Assembly (NCBI GenBank): GCA_028583605.1
Contig: CM053337.1
Span: 27,018,162 to 27,082,161, forward strand
Direction of reading: 5' to 3'
DNA: 64,000 bases
Source: Dastarcus helophoroides
Lineage: Eukaryota > Arthropoda > Insecta > Coleoptera > Bothrideridae
Positions 1-9,238 of the stretch are shown piece after piece. Made by a program: the position numbers and the translations under genes. Numbering within the stretch: the first letter of the stretch is position 1; each line of letters opens with the position of its first letter. The notes beneath the pieces are model-generated. The model was not told where the DNA came from. It did not search any database and saw only the letters and a list, made by a program, of their open reading frames with translations.

Positions 1-63
1 ATAATCCAAAATTGACCTGTCTTGGGATTTTTCATAAATATGTACAACAACTGAGATATTGAA

Positions 64-69
64 TTTATT
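64..69 (-). terminator. Candidate poly(A) signal of receptor OR-A
   Basis: On the minus strand AATAAA occurs about 65 bases beyond the stop codon of the last OR-A exon (133-135). The hexamer and its spacing are seen; its use is inferred. Confidence 0.5.
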
Positions 70-132
70 CCATTTGGCTATTCCACAATGTACATGTCAA
101 AAATCGAAAAACAAAGCCGCTGCGCTGGTCGT

Positions 133-399
133 TTATATGCGCTTTCCAAATTTGAAAGCGGCTGCGCCAACCGTGCAAATAAATTGATACATCTGCAAAA
201 AAAATCGTCATAAAAATCCGCCAGTCATTCAAATTATGCTTACTGTAACTCCGAAGCGATAATTCAGAGAGTGGTTTTGCGAAAGACTCATGCGAAATGG
301 CCTCGTGGTTATTGTCATGGTAGTTAACAACATATGCTTGTTAGATCGATTCCAAACGTACCAGATATTTCTATTTAATGTATGAACTACTTCGTCCGT
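133..399 (-). CDS. Odorant receptor OR-A, exons 5 and 6 (C-terminus)
   Basis: These are the two terminal exons of a seven-transmembrane insect odorant receptor (7tm_6), a ligand-gated channel subunit of olfactory neurons. Exon 5 (399-244, 156 bp) follows a TTGCAG acceptor and ends at a GTAAGC donor. It encodes TDEVVHTLN, an aromatic RNIWYVWN stretch, and a TRPF motif typical of the loop between TM6 and TM7. Exon 6 (192-133, 60 bp) follows a TTTTTTTGCAG acceptor and encodes the end of TM7, including YQFICTV and AAAFKFG, then TAA. Both exons are phase 0. Joined to exons 1-4 (7356-6190) the frame stays open for about 395 codons. The G-to-W distance across the exon 4/5 junction is 20 residues, as I recall for this family. 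A second exon pair of the same design lies at 56601-56341. The family assignment is recognition; the exon junctions are read from sequence. Confidence 0.72.
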
Positions 400-1033
400 C
401 TGCAATAAGTGTGATGAAAGAAAGGTACAATATTGTGACGAGGGTGCAGCAAATATAAACCGCAATATTTCTTCAGTAATTTAGATTCATGTACGGGGTA
501 ATCGTTTATAATGTCCCCCCATCTTTACTTATTTGTTTTTTGGATTAGAGAAAGATATTGAATACAAAATAATGAGCCGTTCGCAGAATATATTTATGTA
601 TTATGCAGGTACTTCAGAAATAAGTTATAGAAAAAAGTCACATATTTAAAATAGAACACCCTGTAGATATTTAACTTTTTAGAATCTTCTAAAAAGATTT
701 TTTTAGTAGGTTTATATATCCACTTCATAAATCCTTAACTGACAGACAAAGCACAGTCTTAAACTGGTAGCTCTAGGAGCTTGAAATTTCGCAGGGCGTT
801 TCCCACTGTAGGTAGGTGAGCATTAAGAGACGATTCTTCAAAATTCAGCCTCTAAGGTCGTAAAAATGGACATTAAAAACCATCTAAAATGTTTGAAATG
901 AATAATACACAAGATTCTATTTAAAGTGGTCTATACGCATTGGGAGCTGACACCGATAATCACTGTACACTGTGCAATTAGCGAATCAGATTCTTCAATA
1001 AAATATAAAACTCATGAGCAGGCCAGTTTTTAA
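400..1033. other. Intron 4 of OR-A, left part
   Basis: AT-rich sequence between OR-A exon 5 and the piggyBac element. I see no coding signal, RNA gene or repeat with clear borders. Confidence 0.5.
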
Positions 1034-1076
1034 CACTAGAAAGACCGAAACTTAGTATATACCTATATTGCCCAAA

Positions 1077-1095
1077 TGCAGTCAAAATGACTGCA
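1077..1095. repeat. Subterminal palindrome, left end of piggyBac
   Basis: TGCAGTCAAAATGACTGCA is a near-perfect palindrome about 40 bp inside the left end. A matching copy lies inside the right end. Subterminal repeats of piggyBac elements bind transposase, so this is a likely binding site. Confidence 0.7.
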
Positions 1096-1235
1096 TTGTG
1101 AAAGAATAACTAATGTGGAAAGAAATTTGTTTAAAATTCATTTTTAATATTTTTTATATTATTTACAGGTTATGTAACAAGTTATTAGTAAATATTAACA
1201 AAATAAAAAAGAATTTACTTGGAAAAAAAAATAAT

Positions 1236-2990
1236 TTATGCATTATTATTTGTACATTTTATGGAAATGAAAGTGGAAATCTTTTTATGTGTACATCTTC
1301 CGCAAACATATTTTTGACATTTTTTACATATATTATTTGTTTTCTTGTTGTGGCAAAGTCGTACTTGACAAATTTTGCGTTTGTTAGAATGGGTTGCATT
1401 TGATGATGTTGCAGTTGATCTTTGTGGGTCTTCATGTTCTGATGAATTTTTCTGTCTTGCAGCTCTGTATTTGGCGGAAAGCTGCTCTGCTAATTAAAAC
1501 AAGAACTCTTTTCTTTGTATTTGTGTTCCTGTCGTTTCTTTGTAAAGGATCCAAGCATTTATAGCAGCCAAATCTAAAATATTGAAAAATACTTGGAGGG
1601 GCCATCTACGAGAACTAGCTTTTACTGTATATTTTCTGGCCATTTGATCGGCCATATCAACTCCAAATTTTGTGCTGTTATAAAATTGTATAGATTCCGG
1701 TAATATTTTTTTATTACTTTTGTCAATTTTCACAAATTTATGTTTAGAACTTAGAACAGCTACTCTTTATGTGGTTTGCTTGTATATATTGTAAGAATAC
1801 AATTCTCTGATTTATACAGCAGAGTGGAAAAACGAGGCATGTTATCCTTCGTTTGTTTGGCTGCTTTGGGTAATTCTCTTTTATTTCCTCTGATAGTTCC
1901 AACTAGTTTTTTTTAGCCAATAATTTTGTCGCGAGTGACATGCTAGTGAAAAAGTTATCGGTCGTGATATTTCTTCCACAGCTTGTATATGGCTCGACAA
2001 GTTTCAGAACAACGTGTTCACTGAGAAGCATTGACGATGGTCGTTGTTCATCTTTCCCCAAATAAGGAAAACCATTCAAAATATATTTGCTACTAACTTC
2101 TGATGCAAGCCAGAATTTGATGCCAAATTTGTTGGGTTTATTAGGCATATACTGTGTAAACTTGCACCTGGCTTTTGACGGAAATAATTGCTCAACAACT
2201 GTTATATTTTTTCCTGGTTGATAGCAAGCTTGACTATTTTCAATGAACTTGTCCCATATTTCCGAAACCAAGGCAAATTTATTTGTTTGTAGGCGCCTAC
2301 TTCTTTCGGTTCTTTTGTCAAAACGAATAAATCGTAGGATTTGCTTGAATTTTTCTCTGGCAATAGTTTTTCTAAAAAATTCGGGAACCCATTTTCCTGA
2401 CCATAAATAACTCAGTTTTAAATTTTTTGCCTCGTAGGCTCCACGAGCATATAAAATCCCAATAAATGCACGTATTTCCGGTAATGATGTCTTCCAATCG
2501 TTCCTCAAAATTCGGCGGCCTTCTTCTTCTGTGCACTTTTTTATATGTTTGATAATATAGTTATCTATTATCAACGAGAATGCACTGCCATAATGTTCTT
2601 TTTTGCGTAGCCTGTTGGCCCTTTTACACCCTTGAAAATACAAGTAGATGGTAACCTTCCAGGAATACCACCTTCGTCAAATTTTGACCATACAGTACCA
2701 TCGGCAGCTGTTTCGGTCTCCTGAATTGTATTTTCACTTTCTTCATCAGAGTCTGAACTACTTAGCATCCTACACCTTTTCCTGGGAATATTGCTGCCAC
2801 TTCCATTTTTATCATTGGTGATCGACTCTTCATCGCTATCTTCAGTGTCAGATGTTTCACTTTGAATATAATCCGATTCATTTTCAGATGATAGTTCAGA
2901 ATTTGTTGCATCAGATTCTATATCGGAGCACTCTTCACTTATGTTCGTTAGCTTTTCCAATAATTTACTTCTATTCGACATTTCTCTCAT
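1236..2990 (-). pseudogene. piggyBac transposase, inactivated
   Basis: DDE_Tnp_1_7-type transposase of about 585 codons, read 2990 to 1236. It starts at ATG 2990 (MREMSNRSK) with an acidic Ser/Glu/Asp-rich N-terminus. It continues through PNKPNKFGIKFWLASE and TTDNFFTS, which carries the second catalytic Asp, then GVDMADQ, which carries the third. A cysteine-rich C-terminus (KICQVRLC, CKKCQKYVCGRC, about 1380-1270) matches the usual piggyBac zinc-binding tail. Breaks: a frameshift near 2600, one in an A-run near 1905-1912, and others near 1740 and 1495. The first catalytic Asp of the DEQLF motif is Val here (GTT at about 2199). The protein therefore cannot be active even with the frames repaired. 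Confidence 0.85.
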
Positions 2991-3147
2991 GAATTTAGGG
3001 CGCAAAAGAATAAAATAAACAACTTGTTAGAACAAGTATCACTGCATAAAGATTCGAGTAACAAGTTTCAATACAGAGCCGAACTGGTCATATAAGAAAT
3101 TTACTCAATTCAATAATAAGAATTATTTTATTATTTAAAATTTCCCA

Positions 3148-3166
3148 AGCAGTCAAAATGACTGCT
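3148..3166. repeat. Subterminal palindrome, right end of piggyBac
   Basis: AGCAGTCAAAATGACTGCT mirrors the palindrome at 1077-1095, so each end carries the same self-complementary site. A weaker version follows near 3328-3345. Confidence 0.7.
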
Positions 3167-3506
3167 TTTGGGCAATATAGGTATAATACACTTATATATA
3201 ACGAAAATAATGGAGGGGGAGGTAACACAATTATTAATAAATGCATTTATATGTTTTACAAAAAGGCGCAAAATTCTAAGAAATTTTGTCATTATATTCG
3301 TAATTGTTTTTCTAATTGAAATTAAAAAGCAGTCAAAATAACTTCCTTGGGCAATCTAGTGTTAAAAAGGTCATTATTTTCAAAAAATTTCCAAAAATCT
3401 TAATTTTTACAAAACGTAAAGATTTATAAAAAAAGATACAAAGAAATTTAGAGAAAAATTAAATTCTAAACAAAGTCACAACTTTCAGAAAAAAGTTGAA
3501 ATTTGA

Positions 3507-3780
3507 TTTTGGTGGAACGGACTGGTCCTTGGTTATCTTCAAAAATTGAAATACAAATCTTTTCCCTTGAAATCAAAGAAGATTAAAAAACTCAACAGAG
3601 GTTGCTCTAAAGCGTTTCGATAGCCAAGCTATCATCTTCAGAGAGATACTGGGTATGTCTCTGAAGATGATAGCTTGGCTATCGAAACGCGTTGTGTTTT
3701 TTAATCTTTTTTGCTTTCAGGGGACAAGATTTGTATTTCAATTTTTAAACATAACCAAGGACCAGTACTTTCCACCAAAA
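3507..3780. mobile_element. Palindromic MITE-like hairpin, copy 1
   Basis: A roughly 270 bp inverted repeat. The arms run from TTTTGGTGGAACGGACTGG inwards and from the complement at 3760-3780 inwards, meeting at a short loop near 3647-3655. Each arm carries CTGAAGATGATAGCTTGGC followed by TATCGAAACGCG. Related copies lie at 8986-9238, 50838-51096 and 55861-56060. The arms contain a short GATAGC/GCTATC stem directly followed by GAAAC, a layout like the core of a hammerhead ribozyme. Confidence 0.75.
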
Positions 3781-3864
3781 AAAATATAAGCAGAAATTGG
3801 GAGTGCTGATAAAAGATCAAAGTTTTCAAATAACGATTAGTAATCGTTAAGAACTAATCGTTAT

Positions 3865-4564
3865 TTGCATGCAGAGTCCCATCATCACCCTTCCCAAAAA
3901 CGTTCTGTCATAAATTCACTGCTTTCACGAGCTGTGGCAATTTTACAACCGATAAATCTTTCAGACGAGTTGAACAAAATTCGTCTCAACCCCCGCAACA
4001 ATGGTTACAAATCGCACGACATTGAAACTGTCGTTAAACGACATCTTCACCCTACCCCTCGTCCTTCACAAAATTCAATAATTTCTTCTAAACCTTTCTT
4101 CCTTATGTTCACGGTGTAACAGATCAAATCGGAAAATTATTGAGAAAACACAAAATTAAACCCATTTTTTCATCATCCTCAAAGATCCAACAGCTCCTCC
4201 CATCTCCCAAAAATAAAATGTCATCCTTTTGTTCTAATGGTGTGTACAGGGTTCCTTGTTCTTGTGGTTCAGTGTACATCGGAGAAACGGGGCTATCATT
4301 TAAGACGCGAATATCCGAGCACCAAAGATGTCTTAGGTCTGGTTTATTTTCGAAGTTAGCCATTCCGGAAAATCAACATGAGACCGGACATAAGATTCTC
4401 TTTGATAAATTCCCAATTACTATAATAGGAAGATGCGCGAGGCCATTGAAATCCAAAAATTCCCCAAAAACATCAACAGAGACGACGGTTACATGCTTTC
4501 CTCCATCTGGAAACCAACCATCGGTAAATCTTCGGGAGTGTTCGCGCAGACGAATGGTATATAA
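3865..4564 (+). pseudogene. Penelope-like retroelement, RT end plus GIY-YIG endonuclease
   Basis: The 3' part of a Penelope-like element. The first block (3865-4100), with SHHHPSQKRSVINSLLSRA and ELNKIRLNPRNNGY, matches the region that follows the reverse transcriptase. A one-base frameshift near 4100 leads into PYVHGVTDQIGKLLRK and then a GIY-YIG endonuclease domain (about 4235-4330), with GVYRVPC, VYIGETG and a RISEHQR helix. Another shift near 4430 gives the C-terminal block with REAIEIQKFPKN and DDGYMLSSIWKP, ending at TAA 4562-4564. The catalytic RT domain is absent, so this is a 5'-truncated dead copy. It lies in intron 4 of OR-A. Confidence 0.82.
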
Positions 4565-4846
4565 AGTTTCCCTTTCTTTCTTTCCTCTCAGAAGAGTTTC
4601 GCCTCTGGTATGGTGGACATACCGAGTTACCGTGCTCTGATGTTTTGAAATTGGCCTTTTCATTTTTGCATATTCCCTTATATTTCCCCTTTTTATTTAT
4701 TATTTCTTTTCTTTGATCCTGAAGAAGCCCCTTACGATGGTGGGCGAAACGTCGAACACTTTTAGTAGTTCTTTGACAAGGTCCAATCCCGGAAGAAGTA
4801 TATCCTGTACTAACTCTGGCCGTGGAAGCCCTCGTTATCACTTTCT
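4565..4846 (+). other. 3' region of the Penelope-like element with hammerhead-like motif
   Basis: The untranslated tail of the Penelope-like element. It contains CTGAAGA (4719-4725), a GCCC/GGGC stem (4727-4730 with 4742-4745) and GAAAC immediately after (4746-4750). Penelope-like elements are known to carry hammerhead ribozymes; this order (CUGA-type box, stem II, GAAA) fits, though the CUGAUGA box is altered. Ribozyme activity is inference. Confidence 0.5.
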
Positions 4847-4894
4847 CTCAATATTTTCACTTCTTTTGTAAATTTTAAAGTGTCAGGTTCTTAC

Positions 4895-5087
4895 GATACG
4901 TTTACACTAGCCACTCTATTCCGTACATTTCTCACTGAGTGAGATAAGTGTAAACTGAGAGAAAATATTCGGGACTTATTTACACCCCCGAGAGTCTCGG
5001 TTTGCTTTGTCTCAGGATAGTTGACGCTTAACATATTTTATCACGGAGAGAAATGTACCAAACAAAGTGTTTAGTGTAAACGTACCG
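4895..5087. mobile_element. Harbinger-like palindromic MITE, copy 1
   Basis: A 193 bp inverted repeat flanked by TTA on both sides (4892-4894, 5088-5090). The left end reads CGATACGTTTACACTAG and the right end is its near complement. A 3-bp TTA/TAA target duplication is typical of PIF/Harbinger elements. Related copies are at 10746-15089 (interrupted) and 18952-19152. No coding capacity. Confidence 0.7.
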
Positions 5088-5090
5088 TTA

Positions 5091-6189
5091 GTGAAAGTTG
5101 CAACTTTCGAACGACTTTTTTGTGAAACTTTCGACTTCAAAATGTTGCCTTTTCAATTTCCACTTTTTTACTAAAGTTCAGTATTTCCAAATTTCTACTT
5201 TTTTCAAATGTTTCTTTTGATCAAAATTTCAACTTCCAAGTTTTTTAATATGCAAGTCGTTTTCTAAATTCCGTTTTTTTAGATTTGAACTTTTTATAAA
5301 ATTTTAGGCTTTTTCTAGAAAATTTTTTGTAAATTTTGTCTCCTGCAATTTTTGTTTTTTGAGTACGCCATTTTTGTGTAATTTTAAGTTTTTACAAAAA
5401 TTTCATAAATTTTTAATATTTCGATTTTTTGTTGTTGAAAATTTCACTTTTTTTTAATTCATAGAAACTCGATTTTTTCAAAATTTCGACTTTTTTTCCT
5501 AAATTCCATTTTCTTCGAGAAAGCTAAGACTTTTCCCAAAAATGTTTAGTTTTTTAAATGTTTGGGTCTTTTTTTAAAATCCAGATTTTTTCAGGATTTT
5601 GACTTGAAAATTTCGAATTTTTCTCGATCTGTAATACATTGCCAGGTCGCTCTTTCTGATACAAAGTTGCAACCTGCCATGGTTGTGATTTCAGTGGTGC
5701 ACCCATGGGGAGTCACCTCCCCCTCAACCCATCGGAAATTACTTTGAAAATAAAAAGAAATATAAACGATACATAAAAATCAAAATTTTAAATTTAATGC
5801 TAAAATTCCGAGTAAAATTTCTGAAGAAAGTTCTAAATATTGAATTTTTAATTTTTTTCTAATAAATAGAAAAATTTGGCTTTGAAATCTGACTTTAAAG
5901 ACCTATCGCTTGTTAAGTAAAAGCCTAAGGAAGCATGAAATGGCCTAAAAGACTAAAATATTCAAAATCGATCGCTCTGTAGTTGTAAGACTAAGAGAAC
6001 CATTAAAAATTGAACAACGAAATCTTCCGTTTTGTCAAAAATTTCCTCCAAATGTACCGAAAAATCAATCTATTTAACTTCAGTAAATTATAAAATGTCA
6101 AGATAATGCTTAACGATCGTGTAAACACCCTGAAGAAGATTCGGTTTATATGTTATTTTCCCTCGTGCCCCTGCTGTAATTATAGTTAC
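5091..6189. other. Intron 4 of OR-A, AT-rich part
   Basis: Low-complexity AT-rich sequence built from short words such as TTTCGAC and AAATTT, then a more ordinary stretch from about 5620. It is duplicated at 15093-16293. No coding signal seen. Confidence 0.6.
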
Positions 6190-7356
6190 CACATCTTCGC
6201 TTTTTTGACCATGGTGTAAGGTGAGAGCGACTACGATCGCATAAATCGTTAAGACCAAAAGCTTTTCCATGTTCTCCACCGAAATGATTGATGACGAAGT
6301 TTGTAGGTTATAAATGCAACTGGCACCAAAAGTCAGTCCCAGAAGAAGATGACTATAAATTAGCTTTTGCATGGCAAGTTTCCCTTTATTTGCATACCTA
6401 TAAAGGACCGACTTAATCACAAAATCGTTCTTTAAAGTAAGAAATTACACGATTAATTCGGTATAACCGATGTACCAGTTGCGCAACCACATTTCCACTT
6501 GTTTGTTATAACCGGTGTCATAATATAAAAATAATTTATTTCTGCCTAGATGTTGTGCCTTCAAGTCAACCACTTTATTATTGTAATTTAAATCATACAA
6601 TTTAAATCTTCCATAAGCATTTGAGTATACAAATATATTTGTCAAATCCACTCCATAATATAGAATAACAACGTATGAAAAACGATGTAAACGAAACAAA
6701 ATGTACCAATATCTTATCCCGAGGTTTTTCCATATGTAGTAGAGAATTGATCTTGATTCGATTTCCTTATCGGCGTATATTAGGCAAAACACTACAGAGA
6801 GCAGAAAAGCATAGAAAATGCTATAAACTACCGTTAAACTTTGGACTTCCTTTTTTATTTCATTCTTCGTCTTCGTATTTGCGTTTACTCGTATTTGCCG
6901 TTTAAAAAGCAGACTTGACAATAGTGAATCCTCCATAAGCAGTTTTATTTTGAATCTGTTAACAATCGAGTAGGAGCCCTTAAATGTAAGTTGTAAATAT
7001 TGAAGTATTATACGCGAATGTTGAACCTACCAGCATTAACAAACTGAACGAATAACTATATTTTATGAAAAAACCCTTCTCGAAATATAAAATGCAAAAG
7101 AAACAATGCACCGATAAGAAACATGCGTTAACTATTATCACTGCCAGTGAAATTATTCTAAATAGTGTAGACCTGTAGAAGGGTAAACTGTAATAAAGTA
7201 TGTGTTTTAAACAATCATCTGAAAAAAGATCCTTAATGACAATGAATATAAGCAATTTTTATTTCGTTTTAATTTTACCACACCTTTAATATTGTTCTTC
7301 CTTGTTTCCTTTTCAACAAGTTCATTTTGCCGTATCCAATCTAATAATATGCACAT
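6190..7356 (-). CDS. Odorant receptor OR-A, exons 1-4
   Basis: The N-terminal 324 codons of the OR-A receptor, an olfactory membrane protein. Exons: 7356-7284 (73 bp, starts ATG, MCILLDWIRQNEL), 7218-7031 (188 bp), 6978-6476 (503 bp), 6397-6190 (208 bp). The introns between them are short, 65, 52 and 78 bp. Predicted membrane segments include LFRIISLAVIIVNACF (TM1), YSYSFSLLML (TM2), YSIFYAFLLSVVFCLIY (TM3), SHLLLGLTFGAS (TM5) and LLVLTIYAIVVALTLHHGQK (TM6). The 52-bp and 78-bp introns remove a stop or frame break, and the same sites are conserved in OR-B. The last donor (GTAACT at 6189) is phase 0 and fits exon 5 at 399. Start choice: this is the first in-frame ATG; an earlier exon cannot be excluded. 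The donor after exon 1 (GTGTGG) is weak. Confidence 0.65.
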
Positions 7357-7491
7357 TTTGAAAATATGTTGGTGTCCAAGTTTGTTACCTTCAAATCCCA
7401 AAATGAGCAAAGTTCCTTAAATTATTCAGCAGGAATGTTTCATAATTACATGAAACATCCTAACTAGTAATTAGTGTAATTACGTGATTAA

Positions 7492-7760
7492 CCCTAGAAT
7501 AGGCACGCCATACTTTGTAACACGAAGGGGCGCGCGCGGTCTCAGAGACCGCATCTGTAAATAATGTTATTTATTAACCTTTTTTGGTTCTATGATGAAA
7601 TATGGTATCTTGGTATATTTGTTAATAAAATTAAATTACAAATCATGCTTTAACCTATAAACAAAAAATTTAGCCAATTACAAGGGCCAAATTATTTTAC
7701 GAAATACGGAGTTAAATTTCCAATAATATTATATTTAAGGGTTGGGGTCCAAAAATGGGT
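7492..7760 (+). mobile_element. piggyBac-like left end (fragment)
   Basis: TTAA (7488-7491) is followed by CCCTAGAATAGGC, matching the usual CCCTAGA start of piggyBac ends. A GC-rich perfect hairpin, GCGGTCTC-A-GAGACCGC (7536-7552), follows. The duplicated locus at 17600 shows the uninterrupted flank, diverging from copy 1 exactly here. The right end is not seen; it may lie in or beyond the gap, or be lost. Confidence 0.6.
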
Positions 7761-7844
7761 TTCATTTGGACTATACTTGATTGGAATTATCCTCTACAGC
7801 CTTATTTCCAAGCAAAAGCAAATCCCAACATGAACAAAGTACCT

Positions 7845-7893
7845 TCTAACAATATACGCATTTTGAAAATATGTTGGTGTCCCAGTTGGATCA
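7845..7893 (-). repeat. Stray piece of receptor exon 1
   Basis: About 50 bp that nearly match OR-B exon 1 and its upstream sequence (17446-17495), reading ACCAACATATTTTCAAAATG on the minus strand. It is fused directly to the retroelement fragment on its right, so a rearrangement joined the two. Confidence 0.6.
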
Positions 7894-8133
7894 ATGTGAC
7901 ATCACCTCTTGGAAATTCCGATCACAAACTTGTAGCAGCCTCGCTTCATATACCACCTCCTTCTCAAACACAGCCCCCTAGGGTTTGGCATTTTAACTGT
8001 ACAAACTGGAAAGAATTAAGAGACGGCTTTAGATCTTTCCCATGACAAGAAGTCTGTTTTAACTCAGACAATCCTTCCTCAGTCGCCGAATCCATCACTA
8101 AAATTATCCTGGTTGGTATGGAATGCCCAATTT
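7894..8133 (+). pseudogene. Non-LTR retrotransposon endonuclease fragment (Jockey/CR1-like)
   Basis: The translation contains VTSPLGNSDHKLV, the SDH motif that closes an APE-type endonuclease domain. PPRVWHFNCTNWKELRDGF follows, then, after a stop at about 8043, CFNSDNPSSVAESITKIIL and GMECPI. This is the linker before the reverse transcriptase in Jockey/CR1-type ORF2. It runs into the scaffold gap, so the rest may be missing from the assembly. Confidence 0.75.
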
Positions 8134-8233
8134 NNNNNNNNNNNNNNNNNNNNNNNNNNNNNNNNNNNNNNNNNNNNNNNNNNNNNNNNNNNNNNNNNNN
8201 NNNNNNNNNNNNNNNNNNNNNNNNNNNNNNNNN
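8134..8233. other. Scaffold gap of 100 N
   Basis: Exactly 100 unknown bases, the conventional filler for a gap of unknown size. Real sequence, possibly including receptor or retroelement parts, is missing here. Confidence 0.99.
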
Positions 8234-8985
8234 AAAAAAAGTTCAAATTTTAAAATAGTGATTTAAGAATCTTTTCTCTTCTTTGACGCAGACGAAGGCG
8301 CGGGGTTAATAAAAAACGAAAAGTCAGATTTTTCAATAGTCATTTACAGAAAGTCAAAATTTTGAGAAAAAGCCGAAATTTTGAAACAAAGTCGGATTTA
8401 AAAATCAAACAGTTTAAGTAACTCAATGTTTTCAAGCCGTAACTTTCAAAAACTTCAAATTTTCAAAAAGAATTGAAATCTTTAAAAAAATGGAATTCAA
8501 AAACTGTCAGAAAAGTTGCAATTCTAAGTTAAAATTTCAAAGAAGTATACATTTTTAATAATTTTGAAGAAAAAAAGGTCAACATTTTCAAAAACAAGGT
8601 CAGATATTTGAAAAATAGACACCTATTTTCCAAAAAAATTCAAAACTTCGGGATGAAGTAGAAATATTTAAAAAAACTGTCGAAAAGGAAGTATTCAAAA
8701 AAAGTTGAAATTTTGCAAGAAGAAAATTTTTAATAAGGACAAAAAGTTATCAAAAAGCTAACAGCACCCAAAAATATCAAAATAAGGTAATGTTGGAAGT
8801 TGGAGATTTTAAAAAATGACAATTATCGAAATAAATCCAAATTTTTAATAAAAATTGAATTCCTCGAAAAAAGTTCAAATTTCAAAATATTGACTTAGGA
8901 ATCTTTTCTGTTCTTTGACGAAGCCGAAGGCGCGGGATAATGAAAATTTCGACTTTTGTTAAAATATCGACTTTTTTGGCTGTTT
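8234..8985. repeat. AT-rich degenerate array, forward orientation
   Basis: Repeated, imperfect words of the type AAAAGTCGAAATTTTGA dominate. No gene seen. Orientation reverses on the other side of the hairpin at 8986-9238. Confidence 0.65.
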
Positions 8986-9238
8986 CGACTAAAATTGAAA
9001 TCCAAATCTTGTTTCCCTGAAACCAAGAAAGATTAAAAAACACAACAAAGATTGCTCTAACGCGTTTCGATAGCCAAGCTATCATCTTCAGAGAAATCTC
9101 GCTGAAGATCATAGCTTGGCTATCGAAACGCGTTGAAGCAACCTTTGTTGTGTTTTTTAATTTTTCTTGGTTTCAAGGGATAAGATTTGGATTTCAATTT
9201 TTGAAGATAAATCAAGGACCAGTCCGTTCCACCAAAAT
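8986..9238. mobile_element. Palindromic MITE-like hairpin, copy 2
   Basis: Second copy of the hairpin family described at 3507-3780. The right arm is complete, ending GGACCAGTCCGTTCCACC. The left arm lacks the outer GGTGGAACGG part. The central stems with GATAGC/GCTATC and GAAACGCG are intact. Confidence 0.75.

Larger units (their letters stand above)
1034..3361 (-). mobile_element. piggyBac-like DNA transposon, complete ends
   Basis: The element is flanked by TTAA on both sides (1030-1033 and 3362-3365), the invariable piggyBac target. Its outer ends are inverted copies starting CACTAG. Inside these is a second inverted pair, CCTATATTGCCCAAA near 1062 and its complement near 3167-3181, followed by a 17-19 bp palindrome on each side (1077-1095 and 3148-3166). 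The 2.3 kb length fits an autonomous piggyBac. It sits in the large intron of OR-A and encodes a broken transposase on the minus strand. Confidence 0.88.
4847..7491. repeat. Segmental duplication, copy 1 (carries OR-A exons 1-4)
   Basis: From about 4847 to 7491 this stretch recurs, with scattered differences, at 10712-17600, where it is interrupted by a hAT-like insertion. The left border meets the end of the Penelope-like element. The right border falls at a TTAA into which a second piggyBac-like element inserted. The shared part covers receptor exons 1-4 but not exons 5-6. Confidence 0.85.

Noticed and set aside
6421..6480. In-frame TAA in OR-A, at first taken as a pseudogene stop
   Set aside because: The same stop occurs in OR-B, and a conserved 78-bp intron with GT...AG borders and correct phase removes it in both.
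6675..6905. 76-codon plus-strand frame, with a similar one at 16713-17009
   Set aside because: Antisense to receptor exon 3; conservation between copies follows from the receptor coding strand.
6979..7030. Apparent frameshift after TM2 of OR-A
   Set aside because: A 52-bp intron (GTAGGT...TTTAAG), present in both paralogues, restores frame; other introns in the window are equally short (51-52 bp in Rme-8).
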